A DNA stretch of 64,000 bases, taken from positions 51,466 to 115,465 of the forward strand of contig JACDHA010000001.1 of the NCBI GenBank assembly GCA_013821315.1, in the 5' to 3' direction. Within the stretch, counting starts at the first letter, position 1. Every line of letters starts with the position of its first letter. The translations under genes were made by a program, and so were the position numbers. A model generated the notes under the pieces. That model did no database searches and had not been told where the DNA came from. It saw only the letters and a program-made list of their open reading frames with translations. Positions 36,178-44,383 of the stretch are shown here, piece by piece. The DNA is from Candidatus Dependentiae bacterium (lineage in GTDB: Bacteria > Babelota > Babeliae > Babelales > Babelaceae).

Positions 36178-36588
36178 TTACAAATCAAGGTTATTAAGCC
36201 AGAAAATTTTGTGTTTGAGCATCTTAACGCCCATTTTAGATCTATCGGTTGAATTTTTACCGCTAAATTTAGCAAAAGGTGCCTTGGCGCTAGATGTATC
36301 AGTGATAAAGCACTTAGGTGAGTCGATGTGCTGTATGGCAGCATCTATTGATTTAAGCAAAACTTTATCAAATATCTTAAATTTTACCCATATTCTAAAC
36401 CATCCATGAACCGTTGTTGGCTTGCCATAATAATCAGGTAAATTATGCCATTGGCAGCCAGTGGTCAATGTATAGAGAATTCCACTTACTACTAGTTTTT
36501 GATTTGTTGGCGGTCTACCAACCTTGGATTTTTTTTTAGGAAAAACGTTTTTGATTTCATTTCTTATATTTTCTGATATCATAAACAT
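36178..36588 (-). pseudogene. IS5-family transposase fragment
   Basis: The frame has 136 codons. The N-terminal DUF4096-type region is clear: VGRPPTNQKLVVSGILY, then TGCQWHNLPDYYGKPTTVH. The first DDE Asp lies in FITDTSSAKA, followed by STDRSKMGVK. After that the frame shifts to unrelated residues and stops, so the remaining two catalytic acids are lost. No ribosome binding site is seen. An inverted repeat marks the outer end at 36589-36652. Confidence 0.82.
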
Positions 36589-36652
36589 TAGAGCATCTGC
36601 TTTTTGTTTGATTCAACGGCTATTTTAGCCGATAAACAAAGAAGATGCTCTA
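36589..36652. repeat. Inverted repeat at the end of the IS5-type remnant
   Basis: TAGAGCATCT at the left and AGATGCTCTA at the right enclose a further imperfect palindrome (CGGCTATTTTAGCCG). It lies at the transposase start side, so it is probably the IS terminal repeat, or a hairpin used as a terminator. Confidence 0.5.
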
Positions 36653-36705
36653 TTTATTTAATTTTCGTATAAGCTCTAAATATAATTTATATTGGAAAAA
36701 ATGTT

Positions 36706-36750
36706 ATGAATATGCGTCTTTTATTGTTATTTGCTCTATTTAAAGTATAA
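36706..36750 (+). pseudogene. Stub of a signal peptide
   Basis: A 14-codon frame (MNMRLLLLFALFKV, stop) looks like the first half of a signal peptide with nothing after it. It lies next to the IS5-type end and may be the start of a gene lost to that insertion. Confidence 0.25.
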
Positions 36751-36882
36751 ATGTTTAGCTGAGTGTTTATGGTATACACAAAGAACTATAGAAAACGGTT
36801 AGAGCAGAAGTTATACTAAAAGACAGTTGTGACACATATATCCTATTTTATGCATAACCCAGCTGTTTTAAGCTTAGTGCCA

Positions 36883-37797
36883 TTATTTTCTAGGCTTATA
36901 ACCTGCATAGTCAGCAATAACTCCCACTATTTCTTTAGGTAGTGGGGGATTGTTTGAAGCCACAGTCCCCGAAAGTGCTCCTAAAGCTGCTAGGCCTGCT
37001 CTTTGAAATTCTAAAGCCTTTTTGTTTATAAGCATTTCTATGGCTCTACGTGTTTTGCTATTAGTTATTCTTCGAGCAAGTTCTCGTAGATGATTTATAT
37101 TTATTTTAATGTCTGGTAAAGCTAAAAGAGTTTCCAGTACTTGAGTATTTTTATTTATAATAGCCAAGTCAATAGGCTGTGGGCAATCGGAGCTTTCACT
37201 GGTAATAGTATTATATTCAGCTTGGTGGTCTAATAAATTTTTTATGATATCATACCTAGCGTCAAAACGAATAGCGTGTTGTAAAGCGGTGCAGCCCTCA
37301 TCATCTTTTATATTAGGCTGAGCTCCGTTTTGTAAAAGAAGTGCTACAGATTTTAGAGAATTATTGTGAGCAGCTGATGCAAGAGGGGTAATGCCAAATT
37401 TATTTTGTTTATCGATAAGAGCATTATTTTCTAAAAGTAGCTTGACTATATCACTATCATCGTAACCAGCAGCTAGCAGTAAAGGTGTCGAGTTACCTTT
37501 GTTTTTATCTTCTGCATTACTATCAGCACCTTGGCTTAAAGCTTCTTTAACCTTATTGATATTCCCTGTTGAAGTGGCATCTAAAAGTTGTTGATCAAGC
37601 TTTATTTGTTTGCTTTGAATAATTTCTTTAATACCTTCAGGCAATAAGGCAATCTGGTCTTTAAACTTAGCTCTATTTTTTAGAATATAATCTACGCTTG
37701 TGCTTTTCAATGTGTTATTGTCACTATCCATTGCGTAGCTTGGCTTTGCTAGGCCTATCATTAGGACTATAAGAGGTATAGATGTTGTAAATTTCAT
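36883..37797 (-). CDS. Exported ankyrin-repeat protein with F-box-like tail
   Basis: The protein has 304 residues. A signal peptide ends at PSYA, followed directly by Met. About five ankyrin repeats run from 70 to 235 (STPLLLAAGYDDSDIVKLLL; TALQHAIRFDARYDIIKNLL). A short helical linker follows. The C-terminus reads PLPKEIVGVIADYAGY, the best LPxEIxxxI match of all ANK tails here. GGAG precedes the ATG. On the minus strand TGATATACT at 37838-37846 is a likely -10. Confidence 0.87.
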   Translation of the reverse strand: MKFTTSIPLIVLMIGLAKPSYAMDSDNNTLKSTSVDYILKNRAKFKDQIALLPEGIKEIIQSKQIKLDQQLLDATSTGNINKVKEALSQGADSNAEDKNKGNSTPLLLAAGYDDSDIVKLLLENNALIDKQNKFGITPLASAAHNNSLKSVALLLQNGAQPNIKDDEGCTALQHAIRFDARYDIIKNLLDHQAEYNTITSESSDCPQPIDLAIINKNTQVLETLLALPDIKININHLRELARRITNSKTRRAIEMLINKKALEFQRAGLAALGALSGTVASNNPPLPKEIVGVIADYAGYKPRK

Positions 37798-37837
37798 TAT
37801 TTTACTCCGTATTTTAGTATCTATTATTTATTTTTAT

Positions 37838-37846
37838 AGTATATCA
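37838..37846 (-). promoter_or_regulatory. Extended -10 promoter of the ANK gene at 37797
   Basis: The minus strand reads TGATATACT about 40 bases before the start codon. No good -35 is seen. Confidence 0.45.
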
Positions 37847-37920
37847 GAAATTAAATAATAACTAAATAGTTTCATAATTATTTTTTAGAGCACAGCAAAA
37901 TTTAAGTAAATCAAAGTTAA

Positions 37921-39024
37921 TTATTTGCCAGCATTTTTCATTTCTAGTAACAGAGCCATCATTGCTTGTAATTGTTTTTTTACATCACTTAGTTCTTCTT
38001 TAGTAGCTTTTGTCTCTTGAACAAGCTGTGCTATTTGATTATTTTGATTTTGCACAATAGCTAATAACTCAGATTCTTCATAGTGAGCTGCAAGAATTTG
38101 AGGTCTAGGTGTAATGTTTCTCATTCTGTATTTACCAATAAGTCCTTCTATATTGTTTATAACTCTCGTTACAGAGTTAAATTGAGGTTTGCAATCTCTT
38201 GTAGTAATAGCATTAAGTGCTTTTATAAGCTTGCTCGTTGTGTCTTTTATGTAAAAGGGCAAATAATTGCCTTGGCTATGTTCCGGGTTGTTCTTAAGTG
38301 AATACTGCTGAATATACTTAGTTATTGCAGCCATATTTTTAATATTGTGTAGATCTTCTTCGTCTTTTAATGCAGTAAGCTCTGGATAAAGAGCATGTTG
38401 CTGATTAGTGGTAAGATCATTATACATAAGCGTCAAAAGACCATCTACTATTTTAAAACAAACATCGAGTTGTTGTGCTGCTTTAAATATATCTGATGTT
38501 GCAGATCTTGATGCTATATGAGTCACTATTTGTTGGTTAAATTCTAATCGACGTGCTTGTTGATCTTCTTTTATTTTTTGTTGTATAAATGGCAGATACT
38601 CTTGTGATTGATCGGCCCCTTTTTGGGCATTATTTACAAATGTATTACGTTCTGCAGGATAAGGATCCATTGGTGGACAGTAGCTCGAAAATGCGCTAAT
38701 ACGAGACCGTATGTATGATGTTAGGCTTGATTCCCAACCGCAGTGTGGAGTACCCGGAGTTGAATAGGTATCACTTGATTTTGCATAGCGTCCGCCATAC
38801 CATATATGCAGGATGTTTTCTGCAAGAGTATACAGAGTATCGAATGAACACTCTTTAGAAATATGTAAAATTTTTATTTTTTGATTGGTATCTTTAACAG
38901 TAAAATATGAGTGTATATGCATTGTTGTATCGGTGACACTATATTCATGAGATAGAGAGCCCAAGCCTTTATTTTCCGCTACAACATAAGCTGAATCAAA
39001 CGGAAGATTTTGTTGCGGCATCAT
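37921..39024 (-). CDS. Helical coiled-coil protein of unknown function, start uncertain
   Basis: The protein has 367 residues from the ATG at 39024; the frame is open to a TTG at 39078. Neither start has a ribosome binding site or signal peptide, so the 5' end may be lost. Residues about 70-130 contain WYGGRYAKSS and PHCGWESSL. The C-terminal 50 residues form a coiled coil (NQNNQIAQLVQETKATKEEL). No family recognised. The start codon overlaps, head to head, the ATG of the fragment on the plus strand. Confidence 0.6.
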   Translation of the reverse strand: MMPQQNLPFDSAYVVAENKGLGSLSHEYSVTDTTMHIHSYFTVKDTNQKIKILHISKECSFDTLYTLAENILHIWYGGRYAKSSDTYSTPGTPHCGWESSLTSYIRSRISAFSSYCPPMDPYPAERNTFVNNAQKGADQSQEYLPFIQQKIKEDQQARRLEFNQQIVTHIASRSATSDIFKAAQQLDVCFKIVDGLLTLMYNDLTTNQQHALYPELTALKDEEDLHNIKNMAAITKYIQQYSLKNNPEHSQGNYLPFYIKDTTSKLIKALNAITTRDCKPQFNSVTRVINNIEGLIGKYRMRNITPRPQILAAHYEESELLAIVQNQNNQIAQLVQETKATKEELSDVKKQLQAMMALLLEMKNAGK

Positions 39025-39301
39025 GAGTATTGCAACATTTTGTGAGCAAACACTCGAATTAATGGAAAGCAACCGCAACTATTCAAGTTTGGTGGATGTT
39101 AAAACTGATCTTATTAAAATGCAGGAACTTATTGAACAAACTATTGTTAAGCGATGCCAAGGATGCCAAATGGCAAAATCGGCCAAAGGCATCTCTATCT
39201 ATTTCCCGCTGGATCATATTGAAGATTCCTACTGTACCAATGGTTTTTGCAATAATTCACCGTGGTTAGACTTTTTAAAAAAGTTATCACTCAATAGTTG
39301 A
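38990..39301 (+). pseudogene. C-terminal fragment resembling clostripain (C11) peptidases
   Basis: A frame open from a stop at 38987 to 39301 has coding character at its end: KGISIYFPLDH and NNSPWLDFLKKLSL. The G-(L/I)-S-I-Y-F-P motif followed by W.(D/E)FL is the usual end of C11 peptidase domains. The catalytic His and Cys would lie upstream, but that DNA codes for another protein on the other strand. An ATG at 39023 has no ribosome binding site. Confidence 0.4.
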
Positions 39302-39306
39302 TTTTA

Positions 39307-39348
39307 GGCTATAGTTTTTGCATCTATGCTGCTAAAAAACTATAGCCC
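39307..39348. terminator. Hairpin terminator
   Basis: GGCTATAGTTTTT pairs with AAAAAACTATAGCC around a loop of about 14 bases, six bases after the C11-like fragment. The minus-strand arm has a T-run inside the stem rather than after it. Confidence 0.45.
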
Positions 39349-39459
39349 GTAAATCAAAAAAGAAAATTTGTCCAGGTGTTTTTGTAAATTTACTTCTGCT
39401 GTTCCCAATTTTAGACTTACAGTAATTTCCAGATAAGCTTTAAACAATAAGTTTTTCCA

Positions 39460-39667
39460 TTACTTATTGAGTTTATTGCTATTTAATTTTAGCAGTGCAT
39501 CCCATACCAATCTAATTGCAGGTTCTTGCATGACAGCATGAGTTGATCCAAAAACAACAAATACATTTTTACCTTGAGATATATAATTTGTATACTGTCA
39601 ACTATACATTGATCTCGCAATATACTTGCTTGTCTACATATTTTATTTAAAGTTTCATTAGCGAAAT
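39460..39667 (-). pseudogene. Frameshifted C-terminal fragment of an unknown protein
   Basis: Read on the minus strand, one frame gives NETLNKICRQASILRDQCIV and a neighbouring frame continues with GKNVFVVFGSTHAVMQEPAI, then RLVWDALLKLNSNKLNK and stop. Joining them needs a one-base shift near 39580. The second part is a strand-turn-helix pattern, loosely like TraB/GumN or ChaN-type proteins. The 5' part is replaced by the acetyltransferase gene. Confidence 0.45.
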
Positions 39668-40252
39668 TTAGGTCGTTAACTGCTTTATATCATAACAAGC
39701 ATAAATAACGGTATTGCGTATACCTTTATGATGGGGTTTCTGCTGGTGTTTGAGCAGAATCCCTTCTTGAATAAAGTTAAGTTTTTCTGCAATTCTCCTG
39801 CTGGGTATATTGTCTTCATCGCATCTAATTTCTATGCGTTGGGCATTAAGTTTTTTAAAAGCATAGGTTGCTACGGCATTTGTAGCTTCTGTTATAATAC
39901 CTTTATTTGCATACGAAGAGTTAATCCAATAGCCTATTTCAAAGCGTGGGACTGTCCAATCTATAGTATGTAAACTCACTACACCAAGTATCTGCTTTTG
40001 CTCCAACAAATCAAAAATATAAAAAGTAAGTTCTTGACCAAGTAACCATTGGGCTTGAGCTTGAATACAAAAGAGTTCTGATTCTTCATGAGTTGGTTTG
40101 TGATCAGCCCAGGGCATATACTTAGTTAATTGATCAAAAGAGTTAATCACTGCAGCGTTCAGTAGTATGCCATCTCCGGTTTGAGGAGTGCGTAAAAATA
40201 AGCGAGCGGTAGTAATTTGTTTTGGTATATCTTGTAAGGATGGTATTGTCAA
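39668..40252 (-). CDS. GNAT acetyltransferase (RimJ/RimL type)
   Basis: The protein has 194 residues from a TTG start with AGGACTTACA before it; no ATG lies nearby. The family hallmarks are RLFLRTPQTGDG at the start, FEIGYWINSSYANKGIITEA (acetyl-CoA loop region) and NAQRIEIRCDEDNIPSRRIA, which is typical of RimJ/RimL relatives. These enzymes acetylate protein N-termini or small molecules; the substrate is unknown. Confidence 0.87.
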   Translation of the reverse strand: MTIPSLQDIPKQITTARLFLRTPQTGDGILLNAAVINSFDQLTKYMPWADHKPTHEESELFCIQAQAQWLLGQELTFYIFDLLEQKQILGVVSLHTIDWTVPRFEIGYWINSSYANKGIITEATNAVATYAFKKLNAQRIEIRCDEDNIPSRRIAEKLNFIQEGILLKHQQKPHHKGIRNTVIYACYDIKQLTT

Positions 40253-40419
40253 TGTAAGTCCTAAAAAGCAGCAGCTAAGTGGAGCCCTATAAAGTTATAA
40301 AGAGGTTGGTTCAAATTTTTTTTGCATGGACCTAAAATCTTTCACAATTACAAACGTCGTCCCAATTTTGTAATAATTCTGAACTTATGCTATTAGAGAG
40401 TATGCTTTAGTATTACTGT

Positions 40420-40710
40420 TTAAAGTTCTCTATAAGCCCGTAGTAGCTGCTTTACTGCAAATATGCCCAATAATAAAATTAACAAGCCAATAAGAGCCAT
40501 AGGGATAATGATGAGTAACTGGTTGGTCGTATTTCCTAGATTATTACTAGTGCTTATTTGTTCACTTGCATGACCAAAGCTTGTAGTAAGATTTGTGAAA
40601 CTAAGAATGCCAATAAAATTAGTTATAATTCTAAGACCATATTCAAGGCATGTTATAAGCAATGCAGTGCTAAGAAAACCTCGAATAGCAGCTTTATAGT
40701 TTTCTGCCAT
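40420..40710 (-). CDS. Small two-helix membrane protein
   Basis: The protein has 96 residues. There is one hydrophobic helix at about 11-38 and a strong second one at about 66-87, joined by a polar Ser/Thr/Asn-rich loop. The ends are positively charged (KQLLRAYREL). AGGAGAAAAA precedes the ATG. No family recognised. Confidence 0.65.
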   Translation of the reverse strand: MAENYKAAIRGFLSTALLITCLEYGLRIITNFIGILSFTNLTTSFGHASEQISTSNNLGNTTNQLLIIIPMALIGLLILLLGIFAVKQLLRAYREL

Positions 40711-40859
40711 TTTTTCTCCTGTATAGTAGGTTATATATTTTTAGTGTAGTGTGCTAGAAAAAAAGAATCAAGGATTTTTCTGTTTTGATAAGCATTTAAC
40801 CAGCTCTGATTTTTCTTATCAGGTTGCTCAAAGACTATTTTTTAGTGAGCAATTTTAAC

Positions 40860-40887
40860 TTGTTCAGGATGTGTTTTAGAGTATACT
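40860..40887 (+). promoter_or_regulatory. Promoter of the MazG-like gene
   Basis: TTGTTC at 40860-40865 and TATACT at 40882-40887 are 16 bases apart and lie 43 bases before the ATG at 40931. Confidence 0.5.
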
Positions 40888-40930
40888 TATATACAGCTTT
40901 TTTTAATATATTAACAGGAGTGTCATAAAA

Positions 40931-41329
40931 ATGCGTGTGTTTAAACAAAATAAGTTATGGCGTGATAAAGCAATAACACGATTAGAAGAATCAGGCTCAA
41001 AAATCCATACACTAGATCTTGCTGATCAAGAATATGATAAGCAATTGCGCTTAAAATTAGTAGAAGAAGCTGATGAGGTATTAAAAGCTCCATCAAAGTC
41101 GACGCTTATTGAGGAACTAGCTGACGTATTAGAAGTCATAAAAGCTCTTTGTAAAGCTCATGCTATTACTCTTGATACTGTTAGTGAAGCTCAAGAAAAA
41201 AAATATAGAGAGCGTGGCGGTTTTGAGTCTAAAAAGTTTGTGGTAAAAGCCGAGCATCCTGAAGGTAGTTTTGGCGAAAAATATTGCTTAGCAGATCCAG
41301 AAAAATATCCGGAAATAGAGCAGTATTAG
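40931..41329 (+). CDS. MazG-like nucleotide pyrophosphohydrolase
   Basis: The protein has 132 residues. It has the all-alpha NTP-PPase metal-binding pattern: LVEEADEVLKA (EExxE-like helix), then ELADVLEVIKAL (ExxD helix). Such proteins hydrolyse non-standard or stray NTPs to monophosphates. The C-terminal RERGGFESKKFV loop is common in this subgroup. AGGAG lies about 11 bases before the ATG. Confidence 0.8.
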   Translation: MRVFKQNKLWRDKAITRLEESGSKIHTLDLADQEYDKQLRLKLVEEADEVLKAPSKSTLIEELADVLEVIKALCKAHAITLDTVSEAQEKKYRERGGFESKKFVVKAEHPEGSFGEKYCLADPEKYPEIEQY

Positions 41330-41422
41330 TTTAATTACTCGCAACAAGCTCCAAAGCAAACAGCCTGGACTTTTTGATAAAGAGCTTATGCGTTGGCTTA
41401 CTCAATAAAGAAAAGAGGAAGT

Positions 41423-41944
41423 ATGAGTTCTGTTTTAGTAGTAGGATTCTTAGCTGAAGAACAGATTGATCTTGTTGCTCGTGCTTTTGTAACACCCTGG
41501 TTAGATTTTACTATGGTTAAAGAGCGATGGCAAAGATACTATTATGAGCAACAAAAGGGTAGTAGACGTATTTGTATTATAAGTAAGCAGGGTATACCTA
41601 TCGGTTATGGAACTTTAGTATTCAAACCCCAGTATTTCTATTTTAAAGAAAATAATATTCCTGAAATTAATGATGTATGGGTAACGCCAGAAGAGCGATC
41701 GCAGGGTTTTGGTAAGCTTATTATAACCTATTTGGAGGAGCAGGCTAAAATTGCAGGCTATATCCGTATTGGGCTTGGTGTAGGCTTATATTCTTGTTAC
41801 GGACCAGCCCAGCGTTTATACTATACATTAGGTTATCAACCTGATGGCAAAGGTATAACGTATAACTTTCTACCAGTTACACCTGGCGAAGCTTATTGCG
41901 TTGATGATGATTTGATTCTCTGGTTAACAAAAACTATTGAATAA
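41423..41944 (+). CDS. GNAT acetyltransferase
   Basis: The protein has 173 residues from the ATG at 41423, which follows GAGGAAGT; a longer frame reaches a TTG at 41393. The acetyl-CoA-binding motif is VTPEERSQGFGKLIITYLEE, in the pattern R/Q-x-x-G-x-G. PEINDVWV is the preceding strand. The C-terminus AQRLYYTLGYQPDGKGITY is typical. The substrate is unknown. Confidence 0.83.
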   Translation: MSSVLVVGFLAEEQIDLVARAFVTPWLDFTMVKERWQRYYYEQQKGSRRICIISKQGIPIGYGTLVFKPQYFYFKENNIPEINDVWVTPEERSQGFGKLIITYLEEQAKIAGYIRIGLGVGLYSCYGPAQRLYYTLGYQPDGKGITYNFLPVTPGEAYCVDDDLILWLTKTIE

Positions 41945-41996
41945 AACTATAGTAGTATTACGTCACAGTGGGCTTTATAACTTAACATGCACTAGG

Positions 41997-42923
41997 TTAA
42001 AAATGCTTAACAAAGTCTAAAACGAAGCTTTTGCCCTGAGGTCGATTGCGTACTAACTTCTCCCAATATAAGTGAGCAAATAGTATGTTGTCCTGTGAGA
42101 CAAAGTAGACAGCGCCAGGCCCAATTCCGAGTACACGTTCACAACTGTTAGGCATGATTTGTCCTTTAACCTTATTATTTTCTAGCTGTTGTAAGAAGTA
42201 GCCGTTAAGGCCAATAAAGAGCTTATTCTTAAGTAATCCATAAGCGGCAGCATAATTAAGATGTACAGCATCGCCCGGCTTGAGGCCTGTTTTGTGTGAA
42301 GTGCTTGACCATAAATAATACAAACGCCAAGAAAGTGCTACATGAGGCGTAGCAAAAAGTGTTGCTGCCCAATAAGGGTTAATAAACTTAAAGCTAGTGC
42401 TTGGGTTAATGGTTTGAAAAGGCTCTCTGTTTTTACCTGCAGGAAATGATGCTGCAAATTCTACTCTATGCACAAAAAAAGGGCGTCCGTGTATAAAGAG
42501 AGGTTCCCACTGTAAATAAAGACCTGTATTTATGTTGCCAAAGCCGGCACCGCTACTCGTAAGACCAAGCTGACTTTTGCTTATTTTGGATTGTAATACT
42601 AAGGGTATAGATACATCAATACCACCGTATGCTCCAAATAATACTTTTTTATGCGATTGGTAAGTGCCTTGTATTCCCGTAGATATAAGTGTAAAGCTTG
42701 GTGATTGTAACAATGGGCTTCCAAGTGGTTTTCCGAGATTATTAAGAAATCGTGTAGCATGATAATAGCGACCATACTGTAGCCAATACCAGCCCGGTGC
42801 TGATCTAATGGGACCACCATCAAGAAAGTTAGTTAATCCTAGATTAACTGCAGGTAAGCTATAACTATAAGCGTTTGGCAATCCAATAGTGATAAAATAT
42901 AAAGAGATGCTACGAATATTCAA
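41997..42923 (-). CDS. Outer-membrane beta-barrel of the SphA / phenol MetA-degradation family
   Basis: The protein has 308 residues from a TTG start with AAGGAATTCTC before it. The signal peptide ends near NAYS. The family start block is clear: LPAVNLGLTNFLDGGP then PGWYWLQYGRYYHA. Repeated amphipathic strands follow, including YAAAYGLLKNKLFIGLNGYF and GIGPGAVYF, and the chain ends on Phe like many outer-membrane proteins. It is probably a channel for small molecules. It is also evidence for an outer membrane. Confidence 0.8.
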   Translation of the reverse strand: MNIRSISLYFITIGLPNAYSYSLPAVNLGLTNFLDGGPIRSAPGWYWLQYGRYYHATRFLNNLGKPLGSPLLQSPSFTLISTGIQGTYQSHKKVLFGAYGGIDVSIPLVLQSKISKSQLGLTSSGAGFGNINTGLYLQWEPLFIHGRPFFVHRVEFAASFPAGKNREPFQTINPSTSFKFINPYWAATLFATPHVALSWRLYYLWSSTSHKTGLKPGDAVHLNYAAAYGLLKNKLFIGLNGYFLQQLENNKVKGQIMPNSCERVLGIGPGAVYFVSQDNILFAHLYWEKLVRNRPQGKSFVLDFVKHF

Positions 42924-42941
42924 GAGAATTCCTTATACTAT

Positions 42942-42973
42942 AAAAATTAGTATCGATAAAAATTAGTATCGAT
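42942..42973. repeat. Tandem 16-base duplication
   Basis: AAAAATTAGTATCGAT occurs twice back to back, 19 bases upstream of the outer-membrane protein start. It may be a doubled regulator site or simple slippage. Confidence 0.7.
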
Positions 42974-43083
42974 TAGATCATTTGGTTTTGACTCTATAAA
43001 ATTTGCCTTTTATTAGCAAGCAAAGAGCACAGATATTATTTAAGCGCAGCAACTGGAACGTAAACTTGAGATAAAGTGTATGG

Positions 43084-43089
43084 TATACT
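43084..43089 (+). promoter_or_regulatory. Extended -10 promoter (TATGGTATACT)
   Basis: TATACT is preceded by TGG, 80 bases before a short frame at 43170 and 310 bases before the secreted protein gene at 43400. GTAAAC 18 bases upstream is a weak -35. Confidence 0.5.
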
Positions 43090-43169
43090 TTAAACTACTT
43101 GTAATATAAGAGAATTTGTTTTAGGATTAGTAATAGTAGTTACTAACTGTAGTACTTAAAGGAACTTCT

Positions 43170-43250
43170 ATGTATTTATTTACCCTATCTACTAAAGCTT
43201 ACACATCTCTTAGTTCTTGCAGTCATTTTCCCTGGCGACCTGCATACTAA
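43170..43250 (+). CDS. Possible leader peptide, 26 residues
   Basis: AAAGGAACTTCT precedes an ATG opening a 26-codon frame that ends CSHFPWRPAY and TAA. It lies between a good promoter and the secreted paralogue pair. A pyrimidine-rich stretch and a GGCCTCCGGCC hairpin (43317-43327) follow. It could be a leader peptide or a small gene; composition gives no clear attenuation signal. Confidence 0.35.
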   Translation: MYLFTLSTKAYTSLSSCSHFPWRPAY

Positions 43251-43399
43251 CCATTCTTTTTTTATATTATTTTATCTTTTTTATTTTTATTTCATTTTTT
43301 ATTGGTGGTGGCCTCCGGCCATATACAAGTTAATCGTATTTTTACAAGCTAATCGGCACTGTATTACCACTATAAAAATTAATTATAAGGATAAAAATC
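43251..43399 (+). promoter_or_regulatory. Long T-rich leader with a GC-rich hairpin
   Basis: Bases 43255-43310 are almost all T with few A/C. They are followed by a GC-rich palindrome (GGCCTCCGGCC) that is unusual in this AT-rich DNA. No coding frame is seen. It may form part of the 5' leader of the gene at 43400. Confidence 0.3.
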
Positions 43400-44383
43400 A
43401 TGAAATTACTCTCTCATTTTATAATAACTCTATGCCTTCTAACAGCGTTCTCTCTTTATTCAGCACAAGTAACACTAGTCGATTATAATCAAAATGACTG
43501 CTTGCAGTATCATTTACCTACAAATCCTACTAGTATAGCAATTTTTGGGGCTACACCACGTTATTCATTTATGCTTAAATATCAGCAGACATTGTGTGAA
43601 CATATACAAGGCTTAAATGGTATACGCGCAAAAAGCAGGCTTTTAAAAACTGTTAGCCGAAAAGTAAAACGTAGTTTTAAAGAGCTAGGGCTTAATATAG
43701 GTTATGAAAATATGTATACCTATTTTGCCACTATGCCCTTTGATCAGTTGGTTGATCTGTTTTTTAATTGCGCTATAGATACTGCTGCTATTGTTGAAAA
43801 TGCTGCTACTCTGTTACAAAGTAGTACAGCTCCTTTGCTTCATATCCTCTTTCCTCATTATTTTGATGATTGTATATCTTTTTATAAAAACGGTCTTTTA
43901 TCAGAGCAGCAGGTATATTATTTTTTGCTTAGAAGTGCTTATTTTTATAAAGATATTTATGAGAATTTACTAAAGAGTGTAACCTTAAATAGTACTTGTT
44001 GTGTGCAAAATATAACTATTGTTATACCGCCGCTTTCTTATTTTAAACAAGTGCTTGAGGTAGAATATAAGCCTGAGCTTAAAAATATTACTATTGCTTC
44101 GTTGCTTTACAACTTGCTTTTTGATACTTCTTTGTCTGCTCACCGTTATATTCTAGTTAATCCAATAGCTGAAGAAATACAACCTGTTGCTACAGAGCTC
44201 TATAAAAGAGGAGTGGAGGCCCCCTATGTGCAAGTGCAAGAGCTCAAATTATATAGACAAGGAAGCCGATCGAGAACTTTTACGCCTTATGTTTTACAAC
44301 TACCTAAAGCACCTACGCAAATAAGAGAGTCCGTTCTTATTTGTCCGGATTTGTTGGATTATTTGCAAAGTAAGGTGTCTTAA
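43400..44383 (+). CDS. Exported protein, first of a paralogous pair
   Basis: The protein has 327 residues. A signal peptide (LLSHFIITLCLLTAFSLYSA) comes first. An early strand-loop SIAIFGATPRYSFMLKYQQ matches RLGIIGCTPHPTYYLKKNG in the next protein. A helical middle contains a second shared block (LFPHYFDDCISFYKNGLLSE), and NITIVIPPLSYF matches KVSLVLPTSDKF. Function unknown. AAGGATAAAAATC precedes the ATG. The stop shares one base with the start of the next gene. Confidence 0.72.
   Translation: MKLLSHFIITLCLLTAFSLYSAQVTLVDYNQNDCLQYHLPTNPTSIAIFGATPRYSFMLKYQQTLCEHIQGLNGIRAKSRLLKTVSRKVKRSFKELGLNIGYENMYTYFATMPFDQLVDLFFNCAIDTAAIVENAATLLQSSTAPLLHILFPHYFDDCISFYKNGLLSEQQVYYFLLRSAYFYKDIYENLLKSVTLNSTCCVQNITIVIPPLSYFKQVLEVEYKPELKNITIASLLYNLLFDTSLSAHRYILVNPIAEEIQPVATELYKRGVEAPYVQVQELKLYRQGSRSRTFTPYVLQLPKAPTQIRESVLICPDLLDYLQSKVS

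Noticed and set aside
36178..36588. Active IS5-type transposase.
   Set aside because: Only the first catalytic Asp is present and the frame breaks before the second.
40290..40335. GGTTCAAAT-like T-loop sequence suggesting a tRNA.
   Set aside because: No acceptor stem, anticodon arm or CCA context can be built around it.
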